DNA from: Pseudomonadales bacterium
Lineage (GTDB): Bacteria; Pseudomonadota; Gammaproteobacteria; Pseudomonadales; Pseudohongiellaceae
Length of the DNA stretch: 64,000 nucleotides
Assembly: GCA_022819645.1 (NCBI GenBank)
Contig: JAJEGU010000017.1
Coordinates: forward strand, 62,001-126,000
Direction of reading: 5' to 3'
Under the pieces are notes generated by a model. It saw only the letters and a program-made list of their open reading frames with translations, was not told the origin of the DNA and searched no databases. Shown in pieces: positions 18,213-29,137 of the stretch. A program made the translations under genes and the position numbers. Numbering within the stretch: position 1 is the first letter of the stretch; every line of letters starts with the position of its first letter.

Positions 18213-18313
18213 TCGATTGAGGCTAATATTGGTGAATATGCAACGAAATCGAGCGGCCGGGGGTGTGGATGAGAGCGGATTTGCAGCCGTGAATTCCTGT
18301 GGCGCAGGCTCCC
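18151..18313. repeat. Full MITE-like element (family B), overlapping the hemA 3' end
   Basis: It opens with GGAGCCTGCGCCGCAGGAAT and closes with GAATTCCTGTGGCGCAGGCT, in inverted relation. The interior matches the 12815-12977 copy in the opposite orientation. The first 62 bases are read as the end of hemA, where the usual TAG of the repeat end is CAG so translation continues to a TGA inside the element. No clear target-site duplication is visible. Confidence 0.85.
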
Positions 18314-18343
18314 GGAATTCCTCACTGGAGTGAGGCCGATCCC

Positions 18344-19429
<1,086 letters not shown>

Positions 19430-19451
19430 ACAGCCGTATGGAATTCCCAAC

Positions 19452-19491
19452 GAGATTCTGCGACTGCGCTTCACTTCGCGCAGAATGACAG
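19452..19491. repeat. Family A REP palindrome between prfA and prmC
   Basis: The sequence GATTCTGCGACTGCGCTTCA followed by CTTCGCGCAGAATGACAG is a single self-complementary unit 22 bases after the prfA stop. It may act as a 3' mRNA stabiliser, as REP hairpins do elsewhere. Confidence 0.8.
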
Positions 19492-19570
19492 GCTGCGGTA
19501 GGCAGCGTTAAAATGAGAATCACCGGCAAGCTTTCCCATCCATTGTGTATGGCTCCCAGGTAGCAAACCG

Positions 19571-20470
19571 GTGACTACGATAGCCGATGCGCTCGCAAGC
19601 GCCCGGAAATTGCCGGGTGCCGCAGACAACTCCCGACTTGATGGCGAACGCTTGCTCGCCCACGTGCTTGGCGTCAGTCGCGGCGCATTGTACGCCCATC
19701 CCGAACGACTGATCGGCGACCGGGAAATCAGCGAGTTTCGACGGCTTCTCAAACGGCGAGGCAAGGGCGAACCCATTGCCTACCTGTTGGGAAACGCGGG
19801 CTTCATGCACTTCCAGCTTGCGGTCGATCCCTGTGTACTGATTCCCCGCCCGGAAACCGAATTGCTGGTGGAACTGGCGCTGGAGTCCGCCCCCGAAGGC
19901 AATACAGGCCCCCTGCAAATCGCCGACCTCGGCACAGGCAGCGGCGCCATCGCCATCGCCCTGGCGCGGCGCAAGCCGGACTGGCGTATTCATGCCGTGG
20001 ACATCAGCCCGCAAGCCCTGGCCCTCGCCCGCCGCAATGCCCGGGAACTTGGCGCCCGCAACATCAGCTTCCGGGAAGCTTCCTGGTGTGAGGGCCTGGC
20101 GGATTCCGCCCTTGACATGATCGTCGCCAATCCCCCCTATGTGGCGGTTGGCGACCCGGCGCTGCATCCCGATTGCGCATTCGAGCCCGACGTGGCCCTG
20201 TTCGCGGGAGCGGATGGCCTGTCCGCTATTCGCGAAATCATCACCCAGGCGAGACGCTGCCTCAAGGCTGGCGGACTGCTGCTGCTCGAACACGGCCACG
20301 ACCAGCGCGAGCCAGTAGCCGGGCTGCTCTCCGCCGCCGGATACCGCGACATCAGGCACTACCGGGACCACGCCGGCCACGACCGGCTCATCCATGCCAG
20401 GGAAGGCAGGCACCCTCCTGCAAAATCCCCAGGGAGATTCTGCGACTACGCTTCGCTTCGCGCGGAATGA
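19571..20470 (+). CDS. prmC: Release factor glutamine N5-methyltransferase
   Basis: PrmC methylates the GGQ glutamine of RF1 and RF2 using SAM. The frame starts at a GTG and is 299 residues. Seen: N-terminal helical domain with LLKRRGKGEPIAYLLG, the SAM motif DLGTGSGAIAIAL at 119-131, VDISPQAL and the NPPY substrate motif at 187-190. The last residues (GRFCDYASLRAE) are translated from a family A palindrome at 20434-20472, whose GAATGACA gives the TGA stop. PrmC homologues normally end about 15 residues earlier. Confidence 0.94.
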   Translation: MTTIADALASARKLPGAADNSRLDGERLLAHVLGVSRGALYAHPERLIGDREISEFRRLLKRRGKGEPIAYLLGNAGFMHFQLAVDPCVLIPRPETELLVELALESAPEGNTGPLQIADLGTGSGAIAIALARRKPDWRIHAVDISPQALALARRNARELGARNISFREASWCEGLADSALDMIVANPPYVAVGDPALHPDCAFEPDVALFAGADGLSAIREIITQARRCLKAGGLLLLEHGHDQREPVAGLLSAAGYRDIRHYRDHAGHDRLIHAREGRHPPAKSPGRFCDYASLRAE

Positions 20471-20472
20471 CA
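20434..20472. repeat. Family A REP palindrome encoding the prmC C terminus
   Basis: GAGATTCTGCGACTACGCTT followed by CGCTTCGCGCGGAATGACA is a family A unit. It contributes the final 11 codons and the stop codon of prmC. Confidence 0.85.
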
Positions 20473-20513
20473 GTGATTCCGATGGTTTTTCCGCGTCTTT
20501 CGAAAAGCCGTAA

Positions 20514-20622
20514 GCCGCTGTCGGCGGGCGGTTTGCAGCGGGCGTGCGAGGCAGGAAGCCGAGCCCGGAGTCTACAGGGATGTATTTACGACGTCCGCTG
20601 CAAACCGCCCGCCGACAGCGGC
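20514..20622. ncRNA. Long perfect stem-loop element, candidate structured RNA or repeat
   Basis: GCCGCTGTCGGCGGGCGG and the next ten bases (20514-20541) are exactly complementary to 20595-20622, a perfect 28-bp stem extendable by about four pairs. The 53-base loop contains GGCAGGAAGCC and a TACAGGGATGTATTTACG segment. It fills most of the prmC-moeB gap (20471-20719). The arms lack a T-run on either side, so it is not a standard terminator. It could be a structured RNA, an attenuator or a repeat whose other copies lie elsewhere in the genome. Confidence 0.5.
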
Positions 20623-20719
20623 GAGATTCAGGGGGCCTGAGATTCAAAGGTGGCTGTCCCACATCTTCGACTATAATCCCGGGTTTGCCCGGGCGCGCCA
20701 TGCCCAATGCAGCCAGCCG

Positions 20720-21481
20720 ATGAATGAACAGCAGTTGTTGCGCTTCAGCCGCCAGATCATGTTGCCCGAAATGGACGTGGCGGGGCAGCGCAAGCTCATG
20801 GACGCCACCGTTCTCATCGTCGGCATGGGTGGGCTCGGCTGCCCCGCGGCCATGTATCTTGCCGCGGCCGGAGTCGGCCGCCTGCTGATCGCCGATGACG
20901 ATATCGTTGAATTGACCAATCTGCAGCGCCAGATCGCCCATGCCGAGAAATCGCTCGGTCAGGCCAAGGTCGATTCCGCCCGGGACCGGCTGCTCAGCCT
21001 CAATCCCGATGTTGCCGTGACCACGATCCGCCAGCGCCTGCAAGGCGACAGCCTCGATGCGACGGTGGCCGGGGCCGACCTCGTGCTCGACGCCTGCGAC
21101 AATTTCGAAACCCGTTTCGCCATCAATGCCTCCTGTTTCGCCAGGGGAAAGCCGCTGATTTCCGCCGCCGCCATCCGCATGCAGGGCCAGATTGCCGCCT
21201 TTGATCCGAACATTGTCGCCAGCCCGTGCTACCATTGCCTGTATCCGCAAATCGGCGAACTCGATACGAGTTGCGCCCGCAATGGCGTAATGGCGCCGCT
21301 TGTAGGAATAATCGGTTCGCTCCAGGCCATGGAAGCCATCAAGATGCTCACCGGCATCGGCCAGACTCTCATCGGTCGTCTTCTGCTCCTCGATGCCGCG
21401 AGCATGCAATGGCGCGACCTCAAACTTCCACGGGACCCGGATTGTGAAACCTGCTCCTTCCGTCCCCACGCCGGACCTTGA
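20720..21481 (+). CDS. moeB: MoeB/ThiF-family adenylyltransferase
   Basis: An E1-like enzyme that adenylates the C-terminal glycine of a ubiquitin-fold sulfur carrier, MoaD for molybdopterin or ThiS for thiamine. The 253 residues hold the nucleotide motif IVGMGGLGCPAAMYLAAAGVG at about 33-53, DDDIVELTNLQRQ, DACDNFETR, and two CxxC zinc pairs, CYHC and CETC. Length and layout fit MoeB, which has no rhodanese domain. Its place after prmC is a conserved gammaproteobacterial order. The partner moaD or thiS is not in this window. Confidence 0.9.
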   Translation: MNEQQLLRFSRQIMLPEMDVAGQRKLMDATVLIVGMGGLGCPAAMYLAAAGVGRLLIADDDIVELTNLQRQIAHAEKSLGQAKVDSARDRLLSLNPDVAVTTIRQRLQGDSLDATVAGADLVLDACDNFETRFAINASCFARGKPLISAAAIRMQGQIAAFDPNIVASPCYHCLYPQIGELDTSCARNGVMAPLVGIIGSLQAMEAIKMLTGIGQTLIGRLLLLDAASMQWRDLKLPRDPDCETCSFRPHAGP

Positions 21482-21489
21482 CCCACCCC

Positions 21490-22737
21490 ATGCCGGCTAC
21501 TAACGAATCACTCGCCACATTCGACGAATTCGACCTGCGCGAACCCCTGCGCCAGGCGATCCACGCCCTGGGCTTCACCCATTGCACGCCGATCCAGGCC
21601 GCAAGCCTTCGCCATACCCTGCAAGGCCACGACGTCACCGGCAAGGCCCAGACCGGCACCGGCAAGACCGCGGCATTCCTCATCACCATCATCAACGACT
21701 TGCTGAGCAATCCCGTGGAAGGCGAACGCTTCGTCGGCGAACCCCGGGCGCTGGTGGTTGCCCCCACCCGGGAACTCGCCGGCCAGATCGCCGCCGACGC
21801 CGAAGCCCTCACCCGCTTTTGCGAACTGCGCGTGGTCACCCTGGTGGGGGGGGAGGATTATCAAAAACAGCATCGGGCGCTGGACGCCGGCCCGGTGGAT
21901 ATCGTCGTAGCCACTCCAGGCCGCCTGCTCGATTTCGCCGGCAGCGAAAATTTGTACCTGGGTCTGATCGAACTGCTCGTCCTCGACGAGGCGGACCGCA
22001 TGCTCGACATGGGCTTCATTCCCCAGGTGCGCCGGATCGTCTCCCGCACGCCGCGCAAGGATTGCCGCCAGACCCTGCTCTACAGCGCCACCTTTCCGCC
22101 GGCAATCACCGAACTTGCCGGCCGCTGGGCGCTGGACCCGGTCATGGTGGAAGTCGATCCGGAGCAGATCGCCGCCGAGGCGGTGGACCAGAAAGTCTAT
22201 CTCGTCACCACCAGCGACAAGTACCATCTCCTGTATAACCTGCTCAGCGAACCCGGCAAGAACAAGGTGCTGGTATTCAGCAACCGGCGCGACCAGGTGC
22301 GCAGGCTCGCGGACGACCTGCACCGCAACGGCGTCAACTGCGGGATGCTGTCCGGCGAGATTCCCCAGCACAGGCGCAGCCGCACCCTCGCCCGGTTCAA
22401 GTCCGGTGAAATCCAGGTGCTCGTCGCCACCGACGTGGCCGGGCGCGGCCTCCATATAGAGGAAGTCACCCACGTGATCAATTACACCTTGCCCGAGGAA
22501 CCCGATGACTACGTCCACCGCATCGGCCGCACCGGCCGCGCCGGCAAGGTGGGAACCTCCATCAGCTTCGCCTGCGAGGAAGATTCCTTTCTCCTGCCCC
22601 CCATCGAGGAAAAACTCGGCGGCAAGCTCGACTGTATCCATCCCGACCCATCCCAACTCACCCCGGCGCCACCTTTCCACCGCCCCTCCCTGTTCAGGGA
22701 AAAACCCCAAGGCCGCCAGAGCCGCCGTCGCCGCTGA
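21490..22737 (+). CDS. rhlB: DEAD-box RNA helicase, RhlB-like
   Basis: An ATP-dependent RNA helicase. From the ATG at 21490 it is 415 residues; a TTG four codons earlier overlaps the moeB stop. All DEAD-box motifs are visible: Q motif GFTHCTPIQ, motif I AQTGTGKT, PTRELAGQ, TPGRLLDF, DEAD in VLDEADRMLDMGF, SAT, and the C-terminal ATDVAGRGLHIE and HRIGRTGRAGKVG. The basic tail (RQSRRRR) is typical of RhlB, which works with RNase E in mRNA decay. RhlE-type is the alternative. Confidence 0.9.
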   Translation: MPATNESLATFDEFDLREPLRQAIHALGFTHCTPIQAASLRHTLQGHDVTGKAQTGTGKTAAFLITIINDLLSNPVEGERFVGEPRALVVAPTRELAGQIAADAEALTRFCELRVVTLVGGEDYQKQHRALDAGPVDIVVATPGRLLDFAGSENLYLGLIELLVLDEADRMLDMGFIPQVRRIVSRTPRKDCRQTLLYSATFPPAITELAGRWALDPVMVEVDPEQIAAEAVDQKVYLVTTSDKYHLLYNLLSEPGKNKVLVFSNRRDQVRRLADDLHRNGVNCGMLSGEIPQHRRSRTLARFKSGEIQVLVATDVAGRGLHIEEVTHVINYTLPEEPDDYVHRIGRTGRAGKVGTSISFACEEDSFLLPPIEEKLGGKLDCIHPDPSQLTPAPPFHRPSLFREKPQGRQSRRRR

Positions 22738-22750
22738 CTTCCCCTTTCCC

Positions 22751-22834
22751 GTCATCCCGCGCGGAGCGAAGCGGAGTCGCGGGATCTCATGCGGTGGCCC
22801 CCCAAAGAGATTCTGTGACTGCGCGCAGAATGAC
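22751..22834. repeat. Family A REP pair between rhlB and rpsJ
   Basis: Inverted copies lie at about 22751-22788 (GTCATCCCGCGCGGAGCGAA and on) and 22807-22834 (GATTCTGTGACTGCGCGCAG and on), with the linker TCATGCGGTGGCCCCCCAAA. The linker resembles that at 14848-14870, so the pair is a unit. It lies in the 324-base gap 22738-23061 together with the rpsJ promoter and leader. Confidence 0.82.
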
Positions 22835-22904
22835 GGAATTGGCACGCTGTGAGTCGCCACCAACACCCCGGACAAACTTTTTTGTGATTCCGGGTGATTT
22901 TTGC

Positions 22905-22933
22905 TTGACACCCCCAAGTCAAGTCAGCAAAAT
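22905..22933 (+). promoter_or_regulatory. Predicted promoter of the S10 operon
   Basis: TTGACA (22905-22910), a 17-base spacer and CAAAAT (22928-22933) lie about 130 bases upstream of rpsJ. The leader that follows is GC-rich and foldable. In E. coli the S10 leader is the site of L4 control; I cannot confirm a homologous fold here. Confidence 0.6.
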
Positions 22934-23049
22934 ACGCGTCTTTTTTGGGCGGGCGAACCTGAAGCCGTCGATTTTGATCGGATCAGGCCACGCCCGGGTA
23001 GTCGGGAAACGAGGCGAAGAGCGGCACGGGAAAGGGCTTTCGGGCCTGA

Positions 23050-23379
<330 letters not shown>

Positions 23380-23398
23380 GCGCGCTGAACCAGAACCA

Positions 23399-23433
23399 GG
23401 CAACGGGTTGTCAGTCCCCGTTGCCCTTTTTTT
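23399..23433 (+). terminator. Intrinsic terminator/attenuator between rpsJ and rplC
   Basis: GGCAACGGG (23399-23407) pairs with CCCGTTGCC (23417-23425) over a 9-base loop and is followed by CTTTTTTT. This is a textbook intrinsic terminator 20 bases after the rpsJ stop. The other 114 bases before rplC carry no gene; another promoter may lie there, but I see none that is clear. Confidence 0.8.
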
Positions 23434-23547
23434 AGCTGAAAGATTGTGGCGCACTGATCTCACGGATATCCCTGATATCGCGCCAGGTGCAACGCGCAAG
23501 CGGCCAGAGAGGGTTTCAGCCCCGTGCACAATAGAGGTGTTTAACAA

Positions 23548-24198
23548 ATGTCCTTAGGGCTTGTCGGTCGCAAGAGCGGGATGACCCGCGTCTTCACGGA
23601 AGACGGGGAATCTGTTCCGGTGACCGTGGTGGAAGTGCAACCGAACCGGGTGACCCAGGTCAAGACCCCGGAATCGGACGGTTACAGCGCGGTCCAGGTC
23701 ACCATGGGTTCGCGCAAGGCTTCGCGCGTCAACAATTGTGAAGCCGGCCATTTCCGCAAGGCGGGAACCGAAGCCGGCGAAGGCCTGTGGGAGTTCCGCA
23801 CCGAGGGCCTTGATCTCGGCGAGGTCAACGCCGGCAGCGAATTCCGGGTGGACCTGTTTGCAGTCGGCCAGAAAGTCGACGTCACCGGCATCTCCAAGGG
23901 CAAGGGCTTCCAGGGCACGGTCAAGCGTCACAATTTCAGCATGCAGGACGCCACCCACGGCAACTCGATTTCACACCGCGCCCCCGGCTCCATCGGCCAG
24001 TGCCAGACGCCGGGCAAGGTATTCAAGGGCAAGAAGATGGCCGGACAGATGGGCAACGTGCGCAAAACCGTGCAAAGCCTCGAAGTCGTGCGGGTGGACC
24101 TCGAAAACCATCTGCTGCTGATCAAGGGCGCGCTGCCCGGCGCCACCGGTTCCCGGGTCATTGTGCGGCCCGCCATCAAGACCAGACGGACGAATTGA
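23548..24198 (+). CDS. rplC: Ribosomal protein uL3
   Basis: L3 nucleates 50S assembly and reaches toward the peptidyl transferase centre. The 216 residues begin [20 protein letters not shown]. The central loop reads [13 protein letters not shown] and [23 protein letters not shown]; its Gln near residue 150 is the methylation site of PrmB in relatives. It is separated from rpsJ by a terminator, so its transcription may depend on read-through or its own promoter. rplD follows after 2 bases. Confidence 0.97.
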   Translation: MSLGLVGRKSGMTRVFTEDGESVPVTVVEVQPNRVTQVKTPESDGYSAVQVTMGSRKASRVNNCEAGHFRKAGTEAGEGLWEFRTEGLDLGEVNAGSEFRVDLFAVGQKVDVTGISKGKGFQGTVKRHNFSMQDATHGNSISHRAPGSIGQCQTPGKVFKGKKMAGQMGNVRKTVQSLEVVRVDLENHLLLIKGALPGATGSRVIVRPAIKTRRTN

Positions 24199-24200
24199 TC

Positions 24201-24818
24201 ATGGAACTGGCCTTGACGGTTCCGGGCAAGAAGACCCGGAAAAAGATTTCCCTTCCCGACGAGGCCTTTGCCCGGGAATTCAATGAGCCGCTGGTGCATC
24301 AGACAGTGGTGACCTATCTCGCCGGCGCCCGCCAGGGCAGCGTCCGGCAGAAGAACCGCTCCGAAGTCCGCGGCGGTGGGCGCAAGCCCTGGCGCCAGAA
24401 GGGCACCGGCAGGGCCCGGGCCGGCACCATCCGCTCGCCGATCTGGCGTGGCGGCGGCCTTGCTTTCGCGGCCCGGCCCCGGGACTACGGCAAGAAACTC
24501 AATCGCAAGATGTACCGCAGCGCGATGCGGTGCATCGTCTCCGAACTCATTCGCCAGCAACGTCTCATCGTGGTGGACGATTTCAGCCTCGAATCGCACA
24601 AGACGAAGGAACTCGTGGGCAAGCTCAGGGAATTCGAACTCGACAACGTGCTCATCATTACCGGAGAGGTGGAGCGGAACCTGTATCTCGCCGCCCGCAA
24701 TCTCCACAAGGTGGATGTCCTCGACGCCCAGGCCATCGATCCGGTGAGCCTGATCGGTTTCGACAGGGTGCTTTGTACCGTGGCGGCCATGAAGCAGATG
24801 GAAGGAATGCTGTCATGA
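24201..24818 (+). CDS. rplD: Ribosomal protein uL4
   Basis: L4 lines the exit tunnel; in enterobacteria it also represses the S10 operon by binding the rpsJ leader. The 205 residues run from [15 protein letters not shown], with the tunnel-loop [34 protein letters not shown]. The stop overlaps the rplW start as ATGA. Confidence 0.97.
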   Translation: MELALTVPGKKTRKKISLPDEAFAREFNEPLVHQTVVTYLAGARQGSVRQKNRSEVRGGGRKPWRQKGTGRARAGTIRSPIWRGGGLAFAARPRDYGKKLNRKMYRSAMRCIVSELIRQQRLIVVDDFSLESHKTKELVGKLREFELDNVLIITGEVERNLYLAARNLHKVDVLDAQAIDPVSLIGFDRVLCTVAAMKQMEGMLS

Positions 24819-25114
24819 ACCCGGAACGCATGTATCAGGTGTTGCTGGCGCCACATGTGTCCGAGAAGACCACCATAGCCGGCGACGAACACAACCAGTA
24901 CGCCTTCCGGGTAGCGCGGGACGCCACCAAGGCGGAAATCAGGCAAGCGGTGGAAACCATTTATGAAGTGGTGGTCACCGATCTCCAGGTGCTCAATGTG
25001 AAGGGCAAGGTCAAGGGCGCCGCCCGGGGCCGCCCGCGCAAGCGCCCGGACTGGCGCAAGGCCTATGTGCGCCTGCAGCCCGGCGATGAAATCGATTTCG
25101 CGGATGCGGGTTAG
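24815..25114 (+). CDS. rplW: Ribosomal protein uL23
   Basis: L23 lies at the tunnel exit and docks trigger factor and SRP. The 99 residues ([23 protein letters not shown]) contain the conserved [30 protein letters not shown] loop. It starts within the end of rplD, implying translational coupling, and ends 14 bases before rplB. Confidence 0.97.
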   Translation: MNPERMYQVLLAPHVSEKTTIAGDEHNQYAFRVARDATKAEIRQAVETIYEVVVTDLQVLNVKGKVKGAARGRPRKRPDWRKAYVRLQPGDEIDFADAG

Positions 25115-25128
25115 GAGGAGTTGACGCC

Positions 25129-25959
25129 ATGCCGGTCGTAAAATGCAAACCCACATCACCCGGACGCCGTTTCGTCGTCAAGGTGCGCCATCCCGAATTG
25201 CACAAGGGCGCGCCGTTCGCGCCGCTTACCGCGCCCAAGCCGAAAACCGGCGGCCGCAACAACCAGGGCAGAATCACCCGGCGCCACGCCGGCGGCGGCC
25301 ACAAGCAGAAGTACCGCATCATCGATTTCCGCCGCAACAAGGACAACATCGAAGCCAGGGTGGAACGGCTCGAATACGACCCGAACCGCTCGGCCAATAT
25401 CGCCCTGCTGCTCTATGCCGATGGCGAGCGCCGCTACATCATCGCCCCGGCGGCGGTGCGGGCGGGAGACCGGCTCCTGTCCGGCGAGGATTCTCCGATT
25501 CGCGCCGGCAACTGCCTGCCGCTGCGCAATGTGCCGCTCGGCAGCAATGTGCACTGCGTCGAGTTGAAGCCGGGCAAGGGCGCCCAGATCGCCCGCAGCG
25601 CCGGCGCCTCGGTGCAGCTCGTGGCCCGGGAAGGGAAATACGTCACCCTGCGCCTGCGCTCCGGCGAAATGCGCAAGGTGCTTGCCGATTGCCGCGCAAC
25701 CCTGGGCGAAGTTTCCAACTCCGAGCATTCCCTGCGCTCCCTGGGCAAGGCGGGCGCGAGCCGCTGGCGCGGCATCCGGCCAACGGTGCGGGGCGTGGTG
25801 ATGAATCCCGTGGATCACCCCCATGGCGGCGGCGAAGGCAAATCCTCCGGCGGCCGGCATCCGGTATCGCCCACCGGCGTGCCCACCAAGGGCTTCAAGA
25901 CCCGTTCCAACAAGCGCACCGACAAGCTGATCGTGCGGCGCAGAAAGTCGAACCGCTAG
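25129..25959 (+). CDS. rplB: Ribosomal protein uL2
   Basis: L2 is needed for subunit joining and peptidyl transferase activity. The 276 residues carry the universal C-terminal [24 protein letters not shown] segment that includes the conserved functional His, and the N-terminal [25 protein letters not shown]. An AGGAG ribosome site precedes the ATG. Confidence 0.98.
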   Translation: MPVVKCKPTSPGRRFVVKVRHPELHKGAPFAPLTAPKPKTGGRNNQGRITRRHAGGGHKQKYRIIDFRRNKDNIEARVERLEYDPNRSANIALLLYADGERRYIIAPAAVRAGDRLLSGEDSPIRAGNCLPLRNVPLGSNVHCVELKPGKGAQIARSAGASVQLVAREGKYVTLRLRSGEMRKVLADCRATLGEVSNSEHSLRSLGKAGASRWRGIRPTVRGVVMNPVDHPHGGGEGKSSGGRHPVSPTGVPTKGFKTRSNKRTDKLIVRRRKSNR

Positions 25960-25992
25960 GGTGGTACGGGATCAGCAAAGAGGAATCGAGCA

Positions 25993-26271
25993 GTGCCACG
26001 TTCATTGAAAAAAGGCCCCTTTATCGATCTGCACCTGATGAAGAAAGTGCAGAAGGCCGCGGAGAACAACGACAAGCGCCCGATCAAGACCTGGTCGCGG
26101 CGTTCGATGATTTCGCCGGACATGCTCGGCCTGACGATCGCCGTGCACAACGGTCGCCAGCATGTGCCGGTATTCATCAGCGAAGACATGGTGGGTCACA
26201 AGCTCGGCGAGTTCGCACTGACCCGCACCTATCGCAGCCATGTTGCCGACAAGAAGGCAAAGCGGCGGTAG
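25993..26271 (+). CDS. rpsS: Ribosomal protein uS19
   Basis: S19 contacts S13 in the 30S head. The 92 residues start at a GTG ([19 protein letters not shown]) after GAGGAATC. The conserved [30 protein letters not shown] is intact. It lies in the S10 operon between rplB and rplV. Confidence 0.97.
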   Translation: MPRSLKKGPFIDLHLMKKVQKAAENNDKRPIKTWSRRSMISPDMLGLTIAVHNGRQHVPVFISEDMVGHKLGEFALTRTYRSHVADKKAKRR

Positions 26272-26289
26272 GCGACAGGAGATACGGTG

Positions 26290-26625
26290 ATGGAAGTGGC
26301 GGCAAGATTGCGGGGCGCGCGAATCTCGGCGCAGAAGGCGCGGCTCGTGGCGGACCAGGTCCGCGGGAAGCCCGTGGAGGAAGCCCTGCAGGTGTTGACT
26401 TTCAGCACCCGAAAAGCCGCGGCGATCATCCGCAAGCTGCTCGATTCGGCCATCGCCAACGCCGAGCACAATGAAGGCGCCGATGTGGACGAATTGAAGA
26501 TAGCGACGATTTGCGTGGACGAGGCGCGTACCATGAAACGCATCCGGCCGCGGGCGAAAGGCAGGGCGGACCGGATTCTCAAGCGCTCCTGCCATATCAC
26601 CATCAAGGTAGCCGACGGCGAATAG
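26290..26625 (+). CDS. rplV: Ribosomal protein uL22
   Basis: L22 lines the exit tunnel; its loop ([20 protein letters not shown]) forms part of the constriction affected by macrolide-resistance mutations in other species. The ATG at 26290 gives 111 residues; a GTG one codon earlier is possible. No unusual change is seen in the loop. Confidence 0.96.
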   Translation: MEVAARLRGARISAQKARLVADQVRGKPVEEALQVLTFSTRKAAAIIRKLLDSAIANAEHNEGADVDELKIATICVDEARTMKRIRPRAKGRADRILKRSCHITIKVADGE

Positions 26626-26662
26626 GACGCGGCGGACGAAGGCGGGAGTCAGGACTAGGCAA

Positions 26663-27346
26663 ATGGGTCAAAAAGCGCATCCAACCGGCATCAGGCTTGG
26701 CATCGTCAAGCGGCACACCTCGCTGTGGTACGCCGAAGGCGAGCAATACGCGGACAACCTGCTCGTGGATCTGAAAGTGCGCGAATACATCCGCAAGCGC
26801 CTCGCCAATGCCTCGGTATCCCGGGTGGATATCGAACGCCCCGCCGAAACCGCGCGCATCACGATCCATACCGCGCGGCCGGGCATCGTGATCGGCAAGA
26901 AGGGCGAGGACGTGGAAAAACTGCGCGCCGCCCTCGCCAACCTGATGCAGCTCGATCAGCGGGCGGTGCAGGTGAATATCGAGGAGATCCGCAAGCCCGA
27001 CCTCGACGCCCAGCTCGTCGCCGACAGCGTGGCCCAGCAACTCGAACGCCGGGTGATGTTCCGCCGGGCAATGAAGCGCGCGGTGCAGAACGCCATGCGC
27101 CACGGCGCCGAAGGCATCAAGGTGCAGGTGGGCGGTCGCCTCGGCGGCGCGGAGATCGCACGCTCGGAATGGTATCGCGAAGGCCGCGTACCCCTGCACA
27201 CCTTCCGCGCCGATATCGATTACGCCACCTCGGAAGCCAGTACCACCTATGGCGTGATCGGCGTCAAGGTATGGATTTTCCGGGGCGAGGTGTTCGATCT
27301 CGACGAAGCCATGCTCGGGCCCGGCGCCAGGGCGGCCCAGGCCTAG
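26663..27346 (+). CDS. rpsC: Ribosomal protein uS3
   Basis: S3 sits at the mRNA entry site. The 227 residues begin [20 protein letters not shown]. The KH domain has the GxxG loop in [15 protein letters not shown], and the C-terminal domain reads [32 protein letters not shown]. rplP follows after 63 bases. Confidence 0.98.
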   Translation: MGQKAHPTGIRLGIVKRHTSLWYAEGEQYADNLLVDLKVREYIRKRLANASVSRVDIERPAETARITIHTARPGIVIGKKGEDVEKLRAALANLMQLDQRAVQVNIEEIRKPDLDAQLVADSVAQQLERRVMFRRAMKRAVQNAMRHGAEGIKVQVGGRLGGAEIARSEWYREGRVPLHTFRADIDYATSEASTTYGVIGVKVWIFRGEVFDLDEAMLGPGARAAQA

Positions 27347-27409
27347 GCGGTCGTCAGGCCGGATTGGGTAAAGATACAGAGATACAGAAGGTATAGAGAG
27401 TCAGGAAAA

Positions 27410-27823
27410 GTGTTACAGCCCAAGCGCACCAAGTTTCGCAAGATGCACAAGGGCCGCAACCGCGGCCTGTCCCACCGCGGCAGTTCGGTGGATTTCGGCC
27501 AGTTCGGCCTGAAAGCCGTCAGCCGCGGCCGCCTGACCGCGCGCCAGATCGAAGCGGCGCGGCGGGCGATGACGCGCCGGGTGCGCCGGGGCGGCAAGAT
27601 CTGGATCCGGGTATTCCCGGACAAGCCGATCACCCAGAAGCCACTCGAAGTGCGCCAGGGCAAGGGCAAGGGCAATGTGGAGTACTGGGTCGCCCAGATT
27701 CAGCCGGGCCGGGTCATGTTCGAGATTGAAGGCGTGGACGAGGAACTGGCCCGGGACGCATTTTCCCTGGCCGCGGCCAAGCTGCCGTTCCGCACGAGTT
27801 TTGTGAAACGGACGGTCATGTGA
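27410..27823 (+). CDS. rplP: Ribosomal protein uL16
   Basis: L16 helps organise the A site. The 137 residues start at a GTG ([19 protein letters not shown]), the normal N terminus. [32 protein letters not shown] is conserved and includes the Arg that some bacteria hydroxylate. Its stop overlaps the rpmC start. Confidence 0.97.
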   Translation: MLQPKRTKFRKMHKGRNRGLSHRGSSVDFGQFGLKAVSRGRLTARQIEAARRAMTRRVRRGGKIWIRVFPDKPITQKPLEVRQGKGKGNVEYWVAQIQPGRVMFEIEGVDEELARDAFSLAAAKLPFRTSFVKRTVM

Positions 27824-28047
27824 TGAAAGCGAGCGAATTGCGGGAATTGACCCCCGCCGAATTGCAGACCCGGCTGGAGGAACTGCGCAAGGAGCAGTTC
27901 GGCTACCGCATGCAGAAGGCGACGGGGCAGTTGGGCCAGCCGCATCTGGCGACGGCGGTGCGCAAGGATATTGCGAGAATCAAGACATTGCTCGCCGAGA
28001 AGGCCGCCGCGGATGCGGCGCTGACGGCGGTGGAAGAAAGCGAATGA
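27823..28047 (+). CDS. rpmC: Ribosomal protein uL29
   Basis: L29 lies next to L23 at the tunnel exit. From the ATG at 27823 it is 74 residues ([21 protein letters not shown]), with an Ala-rich tail ([16 protein letters not shown]) about ten residues longer than the E. coli protein. The stop overlaps the rpsQ start. Confidence 0.95.
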   Translation: MKASELRELTPAELQTRLEELRKEQFGYRMQKATGQLGQPHLATAVRKDIARIKTLLAEKAAADAALTAVEESE

Positions 28048-28319
28048 CAGAAATCAATGTGGAACAGGGCAAGGGACGCACGACTTCAGGCAGGGTGATC
28101 AGCAACCGCATGGACAAGTCCATCGTGGTGCTAGTGGAGCGACGGGTCAAGCATCCGGTATACGGCAAGATCGTCAAGCGCTCCACCCGGATTGCCGCCC
28201 ATGACGCGAACAACGACTGTCGTCCCGGCGATGAAGTGACCATCCGCGAGGTGCGGCCGATTTCCCGCACCAAATCCTGGGCGCTGGTTTCGATTGACAA
28301 GCGGGCCACGGGAGTTTGA
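28044..28319 (+). CDS. rpsQ: Ribosomal protein uS17
   Basis: S17 is an early-binding OB-fold protein of the 30S body. The 91 residues include [33 protein letters not shown] and the conserved [21 protein letters not shown]. It ends the S10 gene group; an 83-base gap with no clear signal precedes rplN. Confidence 0.97.
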   Translation: MTEINVEQGKGRTTSGRVISNRMDKSIVVLVERRVKHPVYGKIVKRSTRIAAHDANNDCRPGDEVTIREVRPISRTKSWALVSIDKRATGV

Positions 28320-28402
28320 CACCCCATGAAAATCACGACGAAAGCTGTCACGAACATCGGGCCAGAAGCCTGACCCAGGGATTGAAAGGCGGATACTGAG
28401 CG

Positions 28403-28771
28403 ATGATTCAAGTGCAATCCTACCTCGATGTGGCCGACAACAGCGGCGCGCGCCGGGTCATGTGCATCAAGGTGCTTGGCGGCTCCCACCGGCGCTATGC
28501 CCGAATCGGCGACATCATCAAGGTCACCGTGAAGGAGGCGATTCCCCGGGGAAGGGTGAAGAAGGGCCAGGTGCTCGACGCTCTCGTGGTGCGAACCCGC
28601 AAGGGCGTGCGCCGGCGCGACGGCTCCCTGATCCGTTTTGACGACAATGCCGCGATTCTGCTGAACAACCAGCAGGCGCCCATCGGCACCCGGGTATTCG
28701 GCCCGGTTACCAGGGAACTGCGGGAAGAGCGCTTCATGCGGATCATCTCACTCGCGCCGGAGGTGTTGTAA
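28403..28771 (+). CDS. rplN: Ribosomal protein uL14
   Basis: L14 takes part in the intersubunit bridge with 16S rRNA helix 14. The 122 residues are the standard length: [33 protein letters not shown], then [20 protein letters not shown]. It opens the spc gene group. Confidence 0.98.
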   Translation: MIQVQSYLDVADNSGARRVMCIKVLGGSHRRYARIGDIIKVTVKEAIPRGRVKKGQVLDALVVRTRKGVRRRDGSLIRFDDNAAILLNNQQAPIGTRVFGPVTRELREERFMRIISLAPEVL

Positions 28772-28803
28772 TCGGCTGTCGGGGCTGATGGGAAGGGAAA
28801 GCT

Positions 28804-29118
28804 ATGCGCAAACTGCGACGAGACGACGAAGTGATCGTGATTGCCGGTCGGGACAAGGGCACCCGGGGCACGATCTCCCGCATGGTGGGCGATGACCGGG
28901 TCATCGTCGCGGGGGTGAACATGATCAAGCGGCATACCCGGCCCAATCCCAATCTGGGTCAGGCGGGGGGCATCGTGGAGAAAGAGGCGCCACTGCATAT
29001 TTCCAATGTGGCCATATTCAATCCCGGCACCGGCGCGGCAGACCGGGTCGGCATCCGCATCGACGAGGACGGCGGCAAGACCCGCTTCTTCAAGTCGAGC
29101 GGCGACGCAATAGACTGA
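28804..29118 (+). CDS. rplX: Ribosomal protein uL24
   Basis: L24 initiates 50S assembly. The 104 residues begin [24 protein letters not shown] with the KOW motif and contain the conserved [14 protein letters not shown]. rplE follows after about 19 bases. Confidence 0.97.
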   Translation: MRKLRRDDEVIVIAGRDKGTRGTISRMVGDDRVIVAGVNMIKRHTRPNPNLGQAGGIVEKEAPLHISNVAIFNPGTGAADRVGIRIDEDGGKTRFFKSSGDAID

Positions 29119-29137
29119 AACAGGCCTGGTGGGAGCA

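Noticed and set aside
19520..21469. 649-codon minus-strand frame opposite prmC and moeB
   Set aside because: It spans two real plus-strand genes and an intergenic stem-loop; the translation has no coherent family signature.
21508..22917. 469-codon minus-strand frame opposite the DEAD-box helicase
   Set aside because: Antisense shadow of rhlB; no recognisable domain and unnatural composition.
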